This document shows, one piece after another, positions 1 through 8,003 of a stretch of DNA of 64,000 bases. Source of the stretch: an uncultured Bacilli bacterium (GTDB lineage Bacteria > Bacillota_I > Bacilli_A > RF39 > UBA660). The translations under genes and the position numbers were made by a program. The notes under the pieces are model-generated. The model saw nothing but the letters and a program-made list of their open reading frames with translations. It ran no database searches and was not told where the DNA came from. How positions within the stretch are numbered: the first letter of the stretch is position 1; every line of letters begins with the position of its first letter. Where the stretch lies: positions 1 through 64,000 of the forward strand of contig CAKOQQ010000001.1 of assembly GCA_934101425.1 (NCBI GenBank). Reading direction: 5' to 3'.

Positions 1-447
<447 letters not shown>

Positions 448-550
448 AAAATAATCTTTTTCGTTTTTAAGTTTTCATCCTAACTAATGAAATTGACTTG
501 TTTATATTTTACTCAGTTTTCAAAGATCATTCATGCGTTTTTTGCAACGC
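448..550 (-). promoter_or_regulatory. 16S rRNA leader with BoxA-like antitermination region
   Basis: This is the transcribed spacer between the most proximal rRNA promoter and the 16S 5' end. On the minus strand it holds a GCGTT..AACGC hairpin near 536-550, followed by GATCTTTGAAAACTGA. That resembles the antitermination region that precedes Firmicutes 16S genes. No ORF is present. The boundaries are inferred from the promoter and rRNA start. Confidence 0.6.
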
Positions 551-556
551 AATATA

Positions 557-585
557 AATATATCAAATCTGTTAATTAAAGTCAA
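557..585 (-). promoter_or_regulatory. rRNA promoter P1 (sigma-A)
   Basis: On the minus strand there is TTGACT at 585-580, a 17-bp spacer, and TATATT at 562-557. An A-rich stretch upstream could act as an UP element. It is the closest promoter to the 16S gene. Confidence 0.8.
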
Positions 586-659
586 GTGTTTTTCGATATA
601 TTTTTACATTTTTTTCAACTTGCAACTTTTAAAGCATTGCTTTTTTCAAGTGCACAAGT

Positions 660-688
660 AATATACCAAATTGAGAATAATAAGTCAA
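660..688 (-). promoter_or_regulatory. rRNA promoter P2 (sigma-A)
   Basis: On the minus strand there is TTGACT at 688-683, a 17-bp spacer ending TTTGG, and TATATT at 665-660. An A/T-run upstream resembles an UP element. Both hexamers match P1 and P3, and the element lies about 103 bp upstream of P1. Confidence 0.82.
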
Positions 689-763
689 GCACTTTTTGTA
701 AAGTTTTTTAACTTTTTTTAAATTTGACATTTCTAAGTTGTTTTCCCCTCAAAAGGTAATGAT

Positions 764-792
764 AATATACCAAATCAAATTGGTTAAGTCAA
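764..792 (-). promoter_or_regulatory. rRNA promoter P3 (sigma-A)
   Basis: On the minus strand there is TTGACT at 792-787, a 17-bp spacer ending TTTGG, and TATATT at 769-764, preceded by A-tracts. It is the most distal of three promoters with identical hexamers and lies 104 bp upstream of P2. Confidence 0.82.
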
Positions 793-856
793 TACTTTTT
801 TTAAAAGTTTTTTATCTTTTTTTTGATTTATACACATCTATACATATTATATTCAA

Positions 857-1405
857 TTATTGCTTTTTATGAACTATTTTATTTCTTATTTTTAAAAATT
901 GTGCATAGTACTCATAATTAGTTTTTCCATCAAACATTGGTGAATCATTTACATATTCTTTAATTAAATCTTCTAGTGCTTTTTGTAAGATTGTATCTAA
1001 GTCATCAGAATATTTTAATATCTTTCTATGATAATTATATTCTAAAACATCTAGTATTTTATATTCGCCACTTGGAAACACTCTAAGATCTAAATCATAG
1101 TCTATATATTTTATAGTGTTATCTTCGATAATGAATGGACTTGCTATATTACAATAATAATATATTCCATCTTTTTTTAATTGAGCTATTATGTTATACC
1201 ATTTATTTTTAAAAAAATACATTATAGCTGGTTCTTTAGTTTTCCATGCTATACCTTCGGCTCTTATTACCTGTGTTTTACAATTTGCAAATACCATATA
1301 ATCTTTTTTATCTTCTAATAAGATTGCCTCATCCCAAGATCTATGTATTTTACCATTATGCTTATAACATTGTATTTGGTATTTGCTCCCTATTTCATAT
1401 TTCAT
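857..1405 (-). CDS. Nucleoside tri-/diphosphate phosphatase (Ntdp, DUF402 family)
   Basis: This cytosolic protein of about 182 aa belongs to the DUF402 family. Staphylococcal and bacillar members hydrolyse nucleoside tri- and diphosphates. Recognisable family segments are KIQ/QIQ-YKHNGKIHRSW near the N-terminus, EGIAWKTKEPAIMYFF, DGIYYYCNIASPF and IKYIDYDLDLRVFPSGEY, with acidic metal-binding residues in the YDLDLRV strand. The start was set to the second ATG (1405) because AAGGA sits 9 nt before it and directly abuts the first ATG (1414). It lies between the rRNA promoters and a terminator, so it is probably a single-gene unit. Confidence 0.88.
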   Translation of the reverse strand: MKYEIGSKYQIQCYKHNGKIHRSWDEAILLEDKKDYMVFANCKTQVIRAEGIAWKTKEPAIMYFFKNKWYNIIAQLKKDGIYYYCNIASPFIIEDNTIKYIDYDLDLRVFPSGEYKILDVLEYNYHRKILKYSDDLDTILQKALEDLIKEYVNDSPMFDGKTNYEYYAQFLKIRNKIVHKKQ

Positions 1406-1442
1406 TTTAACCATTCCTTAAATATTATTATATATCAATAAT

Positions 1443-1475
1443 AAAAAAAAAGGAACAAATTTATTCCTTTTTTTA
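1443..1475 (-). terminator. Rho-independent terminator after the epimerase gene
   Basis: An 8-bp stem AAAAGGAA/TTCCTTTT with an 8-nt loop is flanked by long A and T runs, so it could work on both strands. It lies between the epimerase gene and Ntdp. Confidence 0.75.
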
Positions 1476-1518
1476 TTCATATTTAATAATAATTTACTAA
1501 ATAATTTTTTTGATATAT

Positions 1519-2610
1519 CTAACCGACATTCATAGAGTCTGACTTTAAAATATTAATTGTTTCAAATAGTCCATCTTCTATAGAATAATTTGCTCTCCAA
1601 CCCAATTCGTTTATTTTCTTAGAGTCCATAAGCGCTTTAGTAGCTGTCGAATATCCCTTTCTTTCAACTTCATCTGGTAGTTCGAACTTAACTTCCTTAT
1701 TGTTATAACGAGACAAAATTTTTGCTAAATCTTTCAATTTAATGTTAGATTTTTCATCACTTATATTATAAGCTTCGCCATTAGCTCCATTAGTAAGAAG
1801 TGTCATCATTGCACTTACAGCATCTGCCACATAGATATATGAGAATAATTGGTTTCCCTCACTTTTTAGTATAATATCTTCTCCATTAACTGCATTTTTT
1901 ATAAATTGTGCTAAAGCCTTGCTATCATCAGCAAGCATTGTTGGCCCATATATTCGACTTAATCTACCAATCACTATATTCATATCATATTGACTTATAT
2001 AAGCTTGGCACAAAGCTTCGCAGACTCTTTTGCTTTCAGGATAACCAGCTCTAACAGTATTACAATTAATATATCCTAAATAATTTTCGTCAAATAGATC
2101 TACATCCCCTTTATTTTCACCATATATTTCAACAGATGACATCATCAAAATTTTATTAGGTTTATGTGCAATAGAATAATCCAAAATATTATTTAGTCCA
2201 ATTACATTAGTTGCAATAGTTCCTACTGGATTTGTAGAATATTGTTTAGGATGAGTGTTACTAGCTGCATGAATAATATAATCAAAATGGATATCAAATT
2301 CAAATTTATTGCACACATCTTGAATAATATAAACTAAATTCCCTCTATTTTTGCCGTTGTATTTTTCTATTTCATAACAAGAAAATCTGTTTAATAGTTT
2401 TTCTTCATTTCTACATAACATATAAATAGTTATGTTAGCGTCTAAATTATTATTTCTATACATTAACACATCTACTAAAAAAGAACAAATTAATCCTGAA
2501 GCTCCCGTTATCAAAATGCTGGAATTATTAAATTTATCAAAATTAACTTGATTGTTTAAAGCTACCTTTTTTATAGAATCTAAATACATTTTATTATCTA
2601 AAAATCTCAT
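1519..2610 (-). CDS. NAD-dependent nucleotide-sugar epimerase/dehydratase
   Basis: This is an extended short-chain dehydrogenase (Rossmann) of 363 aa. The nucleotide-binding loop GASGLIC is at residues 36-42 (the third Gly of GxxGxxG is replaced by Cys). A Ser-Ser-Val-Glu-Ile-Tyr strand is near 158-163, and the catalytic pair Tyr190-x3-Lys194 is in YPESK. The family acts on UDP-, dTDP- or GDP-sugars; the closest flavour is UDP-glucuronate decarboxylase or sugar epimerase, but the substrate cannot be read. No other polysaccharide genes are adjacent. The start at 2610 was chosen over 2613 because AGGAGG then has a 5-nt spacer. Confidence 0.85.
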   Translation of the reverse strand: MRFLDNKMYLDSIKKVALNNQVNFDKFNNSSILITGASGLICSFLVDVLMYRNNNLDANITIYMLCRNEEKLLNRFSCYEIEKYNGKNRGNLVYIIQDVCNKFEFDIHFDYIIHAASNTHPKQYSTNPVGTIATNVIGLNNILDYSIAHKPNKILMMSSVEIYGENKGDVDLFDENYLGYINCNTVRAGYPESKRVCEALCQAYISQYDMNIVIGRLSRIYGPTMLADDSKALAQFIKNAVNGEDIILKSEGNQLFSYIYVADAVSAMMTLLTNGANGEAYNISDEKSNIKLKDLAKILSRYNNKEVKFELPDEVERKGYSTATKALMDSKKINELGWRANYSIEDGLFETINILKSDSMNVG

Positions 2611-2648
2611 CATTTCCTCCTACTTATCAATATTATTTAATGCAGATT

Positions 2649-3821
2649 TTAATTAAATTGTTTTAATGCACTTTGCAATTGATTGTCACCATTATTATCT
2701 GGTTTTACTTCTAAATCAGGTATAATACCAGTTTCATTTATAGATTTTCCACTAGGTGATAACCACAATTTTGTTGTGTACTTATATTGAATATTATTAT
2801 ATTTTTTCACTTCTTGTACTGTCCCTTTACCATAAGATGTTACCCCTACAGTATATGCATTTAAATTTTCTTTTAAAGATAAAGTTAAAAGTTCTGATGC
2901 AGATGCACTGCCATTATTAATTAATATAACAATCTTTTTATCATAATCTTTTTTACCTTTTGAATATGTAGCTTCTATTTTATCACCATCATTAGTTTTA
3001 TAAATTACTTTATCTTTATTTAATAATAAATCTGATATTTCTATAGCCGTTTCCAAATATCCACCAGGATTATCTCTTACATCAACAATTAAGCCTTCAA
3101 TTTTTTCATCTTCCAATTTGCTTAAAGCTTCTTTAAATTGTTTAGCTGTATTATTTGCAAATATGCTTATATTAATATAACCTATTTTTTTATTATTTTG
3201 TTCTAATACTTTATAAGTTGCTGACTTTAATTCTATAGTATCTGATTTAGTAGATATATTAATATATTTACCATCTCTTAAAATTTCTAATGTAAAAACA
3301 TTATTATTTAATGATTTTATTTTAGAAACTAAATTTGTTGTAAGTGTGCCAGTAACATTTTCGCCATTAATTTTAGTTATAATGTCTCCCTTTTTTATTC
3401 CGGAAGTATCTGCTGGAGACCCTTTAAATACACTATTAACAATTATATTCAACTTTTCATCATTATAAATTTCTATACCAACGCCAGTATAAACCCCTCT
3501 CAATTTAATAGAATCGGTTGTATTTGAGTCCAAATCTATTTTACCAGAGTATTTGTCACCTAAAGAGTTAACGACTGCAGAAAGGGCATTAGATAGTATT
3601 TTTTTAGAATCAAATGTACCATAATAGTTTTTTTTAATTTCATTATATTCATTTATAAAATGTTCTAAGTCTTCATCTACTAACGAATAATTTTTAGATA
3701 AAGTTTTATTAGTTAATAACTTATATCCCACTAGGCAACCTGTTAATGTACTAAATATACATATTGCAAGTAATATTATAACTAGTTCACAAGTTTTAAA
3801 TTCAAGTTTTCTAGATTTCAT
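2649..3821 (-). CDS. ctpA: S41 carboxy-terminal processing peptidase
   Basis: This membrane-anchored serine protease has 390 aa. An N-terminal transmembrane helix spans about residues 13-35, followed by a PDZ domain with GVGIEIY and GSPADTSGIKKGDIITKING. The S41 core follows, with VDVRDNPGG, the nucleophile serine in NNGSASASELL and the general-base lysine in SYGKGTVQ. The enzyme cleaves C-terminal regions of extracytoplasmic proteins. AGGTGA precedes the ATG by 3 nt. It lies just downstream of a small membrane protein gene and may be co-transcribed with it. Confidence 0.93.
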   Translation of the reverse strand: MKSRKLEFKTCELVIILLAICIFSTLTGCLVGYKLLTNKTLSKNYSLVDEDLEHFINEYNEIKKNYYGTFDSKKILSNALSAVVNSLGDKYSGKIDLDSNTTDSIKLRGVYTGVGIEIYNDEKLNIIVNSVFKGSPADTSGIKKGDIITKINGENVTGTLTTNLVSKIKSLNNNVFTLEILRDGKYINISTKSDTIELKSATYKVLEQNNKKIGYINISIFANNTAKQFKEALSKLEDEKIEGLIVDVRDNPGGYLETAIEISDLLLNKDKVIYKTNDGDKIEATYSKGKKDYDKKIVILINNGSASASELLTLSLKENLNAYTVGVTSYGKGTVQEVKKYNNIQYKYTTKLWLSPSGKSINETGIIPDLEVKPDNNGDNQLQSALKQFN

Positions 3822-3829
3822 ATTTCACC

Positions 3830-4360
3830 TCATTTAGTAATGCTATGTAAATAAGTGAATATTTCATCATTTCCTTCATAAGCATTAACAATCTTTTTAT
3901 TCTTTATGTGAAACAAAGTTGTAGTTGAAACTTTTAAATCTTTTATATTGCTAACAAGTAAGTTTGAATCTTTTGATACAAATTTTGAATTAAATCCACT
4001 TGATAACTCTGCAATATAACAATTTTTCTTAAATAATGAAGTAAAATCAAGACCTTCATTAGTTTTCATAAATTCTAAATAATTATTATAATCATCTGTT
4101 ACTGCAAGTACATAATATTCATTATCATAATCAAGCATATTACCTAGTAGGATCTTATCATAATTTATTTCTGTTTTAGTATCAGTATCAGAGAAAGATA
4201 TCTTTTCTTGTTTAATTAACACTGTTAATAAATAGAATGTTGTAAATAAAATTAACATGGCTAATAATATAATAAAGAAACTCTTCACTTGATTTTCTTC
4301 TTTTACATCATTTATAACTTTTTTATCTATTTTTATGTTTTTTACTTTCTTTTTGCTCAT
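3830..4360 (-). CDS. Small membrane-anchored protein, thioredoxin-like fold possible
   Basis: The protein has 176 aa and no family I recognise for certain. It has a basic cytosolic N-terminus (SKKKVKNIKIDKK), one transmembrane helix (about residues 28-50) and an extracytoplasmic domain of about 120 aa. The spacing of YYVLAVTDDYNNYLEFM and the late strand TTLFHIKNKKIVNAYEG resemble a thioredoxin fold without a CxxC. The start was moved to the ATG at 4360, which has GGTGAG just upstream; the longer frame begins with codons that lack a ribosome site. It directly precedes ctpA in the same direction. Confidence 0.6.
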   Translation of the reverse strand: MSKKKVKNIKIDKKVINDVKEENQVKSFFIILLAMLILFTTFYLLTVLIKQEKISFSDTDTKTEINYDKILLGNMLDYDNEYYVLAVTDDYNNYLEFMKTNEGLDFTSLFKKNCYIAELSSGFNSKFVSKDSNLLVSNIKDLKVSTTTLFHIKNKKIVNAYEGNDEIFTYLHSITK

Positions 4361-4395
4361 AATCTCACCAATATAATTATAACACATATTTTTAA

Positions 4396-4427
4396 TAAAA
4401 AAAGAGAAATAGATTAAAAATCTATTT
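4396..4427 (-). terminator. Rho-independent terminator after the LolA-like lipoprotein gene
   Basis: A 9-bp stem AAATAGATT/AATCTATTT overlaps the stop codon of the upstream gene. It is followed on the minus strand by CTC and a run of T. Confidence 0.75.
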
Positions 4428-5405
4428 CATTACAGGTATAGAACTTATTGAAACAGCTATTTCAGTTAATTCTTGTTCTGATAAAGCATCAGATACTATA
4501 TAGTATTCAACACCATTACTTATCCATGTTATTGAGTTAGATGAAAGACTAGCAACAGAGTCACATAATAGTGTAGGTTCTCCATATGATAATACAGTTG
4601 TAAGTTCATCATCCACACTTATAGTTTCTTGAATGAATGTAAATGGTTTATCACCTTTAAATGTTAATATTACACGTTCACCACTAGGTAAACTAACTCT
4701 ATCTTGACTAGTTAGAGTAGTGTTTTTAGGCAAATACATTGGGTATATTATTTCATCAATTTTAGCTGTTGTTTTATCTAAATTAGTTTCTTTAACATTA
4801 TAGTTAAGTGTAAAATAATCTTTATCAAAATCTTTATTATAATTAATACTCTTAAAAGTCATTATAATTTTTGCTGTATCACTTTCATCTAAAACTTCTA
4901 CTTTAGAAAAATTGTAATCTTTATCAAGATATATTTTTTGTTTTACTAAATCACTATTATTAGAATAATTTACTTTAGTAGTAAAAATATAATTTTCATC
5001 AGTTTCCTCAAAAGTTCTTTCTTTGTCATTTTTCATTTCATCTAATAATACCTGTAAGATATAACTTTGTGAATTATTGTAAGGCCATTCACTTTGAAAT
5101 TTAAAACTCTTATTTAAACTAGGAGTAAGTACATATACTCCATCATCATTTTTAAGAATTACTTGTGTATGATTATTTATTTGATTATTTAAACTTACTT
5201 TAAACTTATCATCTTTTAAATATGAAACTTCTACATCGTACTTATATGAACTTTCATTATTTACCATTTCTAAATTACCAACTAAATTATATGAGTCGGC
5301 TTTATTTAATTTATTTTCTACTTCTTTTAAAACACCACTTTCATTCTTTTTACCGCATCCTACTAAAAACAATACTGCAATAATTGCATAAAATATTTTT
5401 TTCAT
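4422..5405 (-). CDS. LolA-like (GerS/YdcC-type) lipoprotein
   Basis: This secreted lipoprotein has 327 aa. The signal peptide ends in a lipobox LVGC (Cys17). The body resembles the LolA-fold lipoproteins of Firmicutes (YdcC/GerS group): the segments VILKNDDGVYVLTPSLNKSFKF and WPYNNSQSYILQVLLDEM are typical. The C-terminal region with ITWISNGVEYYIVSDALSEQEL is like DUF4367 domains. GerS-type proteins act in spore envelope or germination functions, but no spore genes are seen here, so the role is open. It is a single-gene unit ending in a terminator. Confidence 0.75.
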   Translation of the reverse strand: MKKIFYAIIAVLFLVGCGKKNESGVLKEVENKLNKADSYNLVGNLEMVNNESSYKYDVEVSYLKDDKFKVSLNNQINNHTQVILKNDDGVYVLTPSLNKSFKFQSEWPYNNSQSYILQVLLDEMKNDKERTFEETDENYIFTTKVNYSNNSDLVKQKIYLDKDYNFSKVEVLDESDTAKIIMTFKSINYNKDFDKDYFTLNYNVKETNLDKTTAKIDEIIYPMYLPKNTTLTSQDRVSLPSGERVILTFKGDKPFTFIQETISVDDELTTVLSYGEPTLLCDSVASLSSNSITWISNGVEYYIVSDALSEQELTEIAVSISSIPVMK

Positions 5406-5512
5406 TTTCCACCTCTTTTTACAATTAATTATATTTTTTTAGTTATCAATTATGCAAAAAAGTATAATTATTTTTTTTCTGGAAAAAATAATAGTATAGA
5501 AAGAGGGATAAA

Positions 5513-5710
5513 ATGGAAACAGTACAAAAGATTGCCTTAGTGTTTACTATTATTGGTGCCATAAACTGGGGACTCGTTGGTATATTTGATTTTAATTTAG
5601 TTAATGCTTTATTTAATTCTATGCCGATAATTGAAAAGATTATATATATAATAGTGGGAATATGTGGTCTTATAAATATAGGCATATTATTTAATCATAT
5701 AGAAAATTAA
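5513..5710 (+). CDS. DUF378 small membrane protein
   Basis: This is a 65-aa protein with two transmembrane helices. The first carries the DUF378 signature ALVFTIIGAINWGLVGIFDFNLVNAL and the second is IIEKIIYIIVGICGLINIGIL. GAGGGAT precedes the ATG. Function is unknown for the family. It is one of the few plus-strand genes and faces cdaR across a shared terminator. The minus-strand frame over the same region (5446-5685) has no ribosome site or family resemblance. Confidence 0.85.
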   Translation: METVQKIALVFTIIGAINWGLVGIFDFNLVNALFNSMPIIEKIIYIIVGICGLINIGILFNHIEN

Positions 5711-5738
5711 AAAGTAGGATTTAATTATCCTACTTTTA
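5709..5738. terminator. Bidirectional terminator between DUF378 gene and cdaR
   Basis: An 11-bp perfect stem AAAAGTAGGAT/ATCCTACTTTT with a 6-nt loop has A/T runs on both sides and serves two converging genes. Confidence 0.88.
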
Positions 5739-5739
5739 A

Positions 5740-7110
5740 TTATTTCTTTTTCGTTATAGCGACTTCTATAGTCTTTTTAAGTCGTGTACAAGTAATCTTA
5801 GTATCTGAACATTTCAAATATATTTCTACGTTGTATGTACCAGGTCCTTTCCCTTTTAAATTTACATAAGCATATATATCATCACTAGTAATAGATTTTA
5901 TAACAGAATCTACACCTTGTACATTAACCGCTAATTTTTCATCTTCCACTCTTGTTGCATTAGCAATATATCCAGACTCTACATTGTCAAAATTTATTTT
6001 TACATTTTCAATATCTCTATCTGATATTGTATCTAATACTACTTGAATAGTAATAGAATTTACGCTCATTGATTTTATACCAACTGGTTTTGGTAAATCC
6101 ATTTTATAAATTTTGTTATCTTTTAAGTTAGTTACATCTACTTTTACTTCAATACCAGTAGATTTTAATGCTTCTATAGCTTCACTAGAACCATAAACAG
6201 TTACTTTATCAACACTCGGAGTTATTGATTTAATTGCTTTACCAAATACTACTTCACCTTCTAAGACAATTTTAATTGGAATGTCTTCAGCTGGTGACTT
6301 AACTGTTACTGTTGCATTAACTTTTCCCGGAACAATTTCAACATCAACAACTTCTCCACGTGAATTATAAGCTTTTAAAGGAGCATTTTCAACTTTATAT
6401 TCTCCAGCTTTTGTAATACCTAACTCACTTAAATCAATTAAAGCTTTTACTATTGCAACTTGTTTTAATTTATATTCAGGTCCACTTATACTTACATCAT
6501 CAGTATTAGCGTCTAATTCAACACTTTCAACTACTAATTTAGAATCTAATGAACTTTGATTTAATAAATCAGCTGTTACTGAAGCTGTTTGTGTTTTCCT
6601 TTCAAATATTTCAACTGTTACAGTAGAAGGATTAATCATATATTTTAAGTTTCCTACTGATTGATTATATTTAATTTTTACTTCATGTTTACCCACGCCT
6701 AGGTTAGTTAAATCAACTGTTATTTCTGGCGAAGGCATTTGTTTTGCTATAAATAAGTCTGTTTTATTACCAATAAGAGTAATATCAACTGTTTCTGGAA
6801 TTCCTTCTACTACATAAGCTTTCTTATTATAGTCAGCCGTTACTGGAAGAGATTCTAGTACTTCAGCTGTACTTTGTGAATACTTAAGAATTTCTTGATC
6901 TATTACTATAAACATAGTTATAGATATAAGAAGTGAAACAAATAATAATGTATTTGTTTTACTAAGCCATGTTTCTACAGCTTTTCCAGAATTACTTATT
7001 TTCTTTGTAATAAATAAAACGCTTTTAGAAATTGGAGTCACTAAATATTTATCAAAAAATTTACCAATTTTTTGGAAAAAGTTTTTAATTGTTTTCAACA
7101 TTTTCTTCAT
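5740..7110 (-). CDS. cdaR: YbbR-repeat protein, regulator of CdaA
   Basis: This membrane-anchored protein has 456 aa. A basic N-terminal segment precedes one transmembrane helix near residues 53-75 (LLFVSLLISITMFIVID). About four extracytoplasmic YbbR repeats follow, recognisable by recurring VxxxPxxVxVxGxxxxI patterns (for example ITPSVDKVTVYGSSEAI). In Firmicutes the YbbR protein binds and modulates the diadenylate cyclase encoded next to it. The start was set at 7110, where GAGGAGG lies 6 nt upstream; this overlaps the end of cdaA by 26 nt. glmM, usually third in this operon, is absent. Confidence 0.9.
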   Translation of the reverse strand: MKKMLKTIKNFFQKIGKFFDKYLVTPISKSVLFITKKISNSGKAVETWLSKTNTLLFVSLLISITMFIVIDQEILKYSQSTAEVLESLPVTADYNKKAYVVEGIPETVDITLIGNKTDLFIAKQMPSPEITVDLTNLGVGKHEVKIKYNQSVGNLKYMINPSTVTVEIFERKTQTASVTADLLNQSSLDSKLVVESVELDANTDDVSISGPEYKLKQVAIVKALIDLSELGITKAGEYKVENAPLKAYNSRGEVVDVEIVPGKVNATVTVKSPAEDIPIKIVLEGEVVFGKAIKSITPSVDKVTVYGSSEAIEALKSTGIEVKVDVTNLKDNKIYKMDLPKPVGIKSMSVNSITIQVVLDTISDRDIENVKINFDNVESGYIANATRVEDEKLAVNVQGVDSVIKSITSDDIYAYVNLKGKGPGTYNVEIYLKCSDTKITCTRLKKTIEVAITKKK

Positions 7111-7909
7111 CTCTTTCCTCCTCATTATCAGCATATATTTCCTTTTTAGGTTTTAATTCTTCTAATAACATTAATTTAAATTCATCTAAACTTAAATTAT
7201 AGAAAAGTTCTCCACCCATAGCGATTGAAATTCTACCTGTTTCTTCTGACACGATTAAAGAAATACAATCTGTTTCTTCTGAAATACCTAGTGCAGCTCT
7301 ATGTCTTGTACCTAGTCTTTTGCTTATTCTTACACTATCACTAGTTGGGAATACGGCACCTGCACTAGTAATTTTATCCCCTTGAATAATTACACCACCA
7401 TCATGAAGTGGGTTATTTGGCCAGAATATGGTTATTAATAAATCTGTAGAGATATCTGCATATAATTTTTTACTTTTAGAAATGTAGTCAACTAAACTAT
7501 TATCTCTTTCAAGAACAATAAGTGCACCAATACGATTTTTCTTTAAATAATCAACAGCGCCTGCAATTTCATAGACTAATTTTTCTCTTTCATCAACAGT
7601 TAAAACTTTATGTCTACCAAGCAATTGACTTCTACCTAGTTGTTCTAAGACATTTCTAATTTCTGGTTGAAAGACAATTATTATTGCAATAGGTCCCCAT
7701 TCAATAATATAGTCCATAATAAAATTAATTGTAACTAAATTTAATAAATCACTTAATATTTTTAATACTATTACAATGAATACTCCTTTAAATAAAAGCA
7801 CCATCTTAACATTTTTTCTTAAACTTTTTAATATAAAATAAAATACCATCCAACAAATTAATACATCGATTAATTTTTTTGATAATTCAAATATTGAATC
7901 TACTGTCAT
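7085..7909 (-). CDS. cdaA: Diadenylate cyclase CdaA
   Basis: The protein makes c-di-AMP from two ATP. It has 274 aa, with three N-terminal transmembrane helices (about residues 10-85) and a DisA_N catalytic domain. The nucleotide motifs are PLHDGGVII (Asp170) and GTRHRAALG (Arg202-His203-Arg204). In most family members the first motif reads DGA, so DGG is a small variant. The C-terminus is acidic and charged. AGGTTT-type ribosome site GGAGGTTTATT precedes the ATG. It is translationally coupled to cdaR. Confidence 0.95.
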   Translation of the reverse strand: MTVDSIFELSKKLIDVLICWMVFYFILKSLRKNVKMVLLFKGVFIVIVLKILSDLLNLVTINFIMDYIIEWGPIAIIIVFQPEIRNVLEQLGRSQLLGRHKVLTVDEREKLVYEIAGAVDYLKKNRIGALIVLERDNSLVDYISKSKKLYADISTDLLITIFWPNNPLHDGGVIIQGDKITSAGAVFPTSDSVRISKRLGTRHRAALGISEETDCISLIVSEETGRISIAMGGELFYNLSLDEFKLMLLEELKPKKEIYADNEEERDEENVENN

Positions 7910-7967
7910 AATAAACCTCCATATCCATAATAAATTATACCATAAAATTACCTAATTACAAAATACA

Positions 7968-8003
7968 AATAAAGCAGTAGACACAATTTGTCTACCGCTT
8001 TTT
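7968..8003 (-). terminator. Rho-independent terminator after the 804-aa repeat protein
   Basis: A stem of about 12 bp, AAAGCGGTAGACA/TGTCTACTGCTTT (one wobble pair), lies directly after the stop codon and before cdaA. Confidence 0.8.

Noticed and set aside
448..856. Small protein genes in the rRNA upstream region
   Set aside because: The region is A/T runs and three promoters; no ORF with a ribosome site was seen.
5446..5685. 79-aa minus-strand frame
   Set aside because: Opposite the DUF378 gene, which has a good ribosome site and family match.
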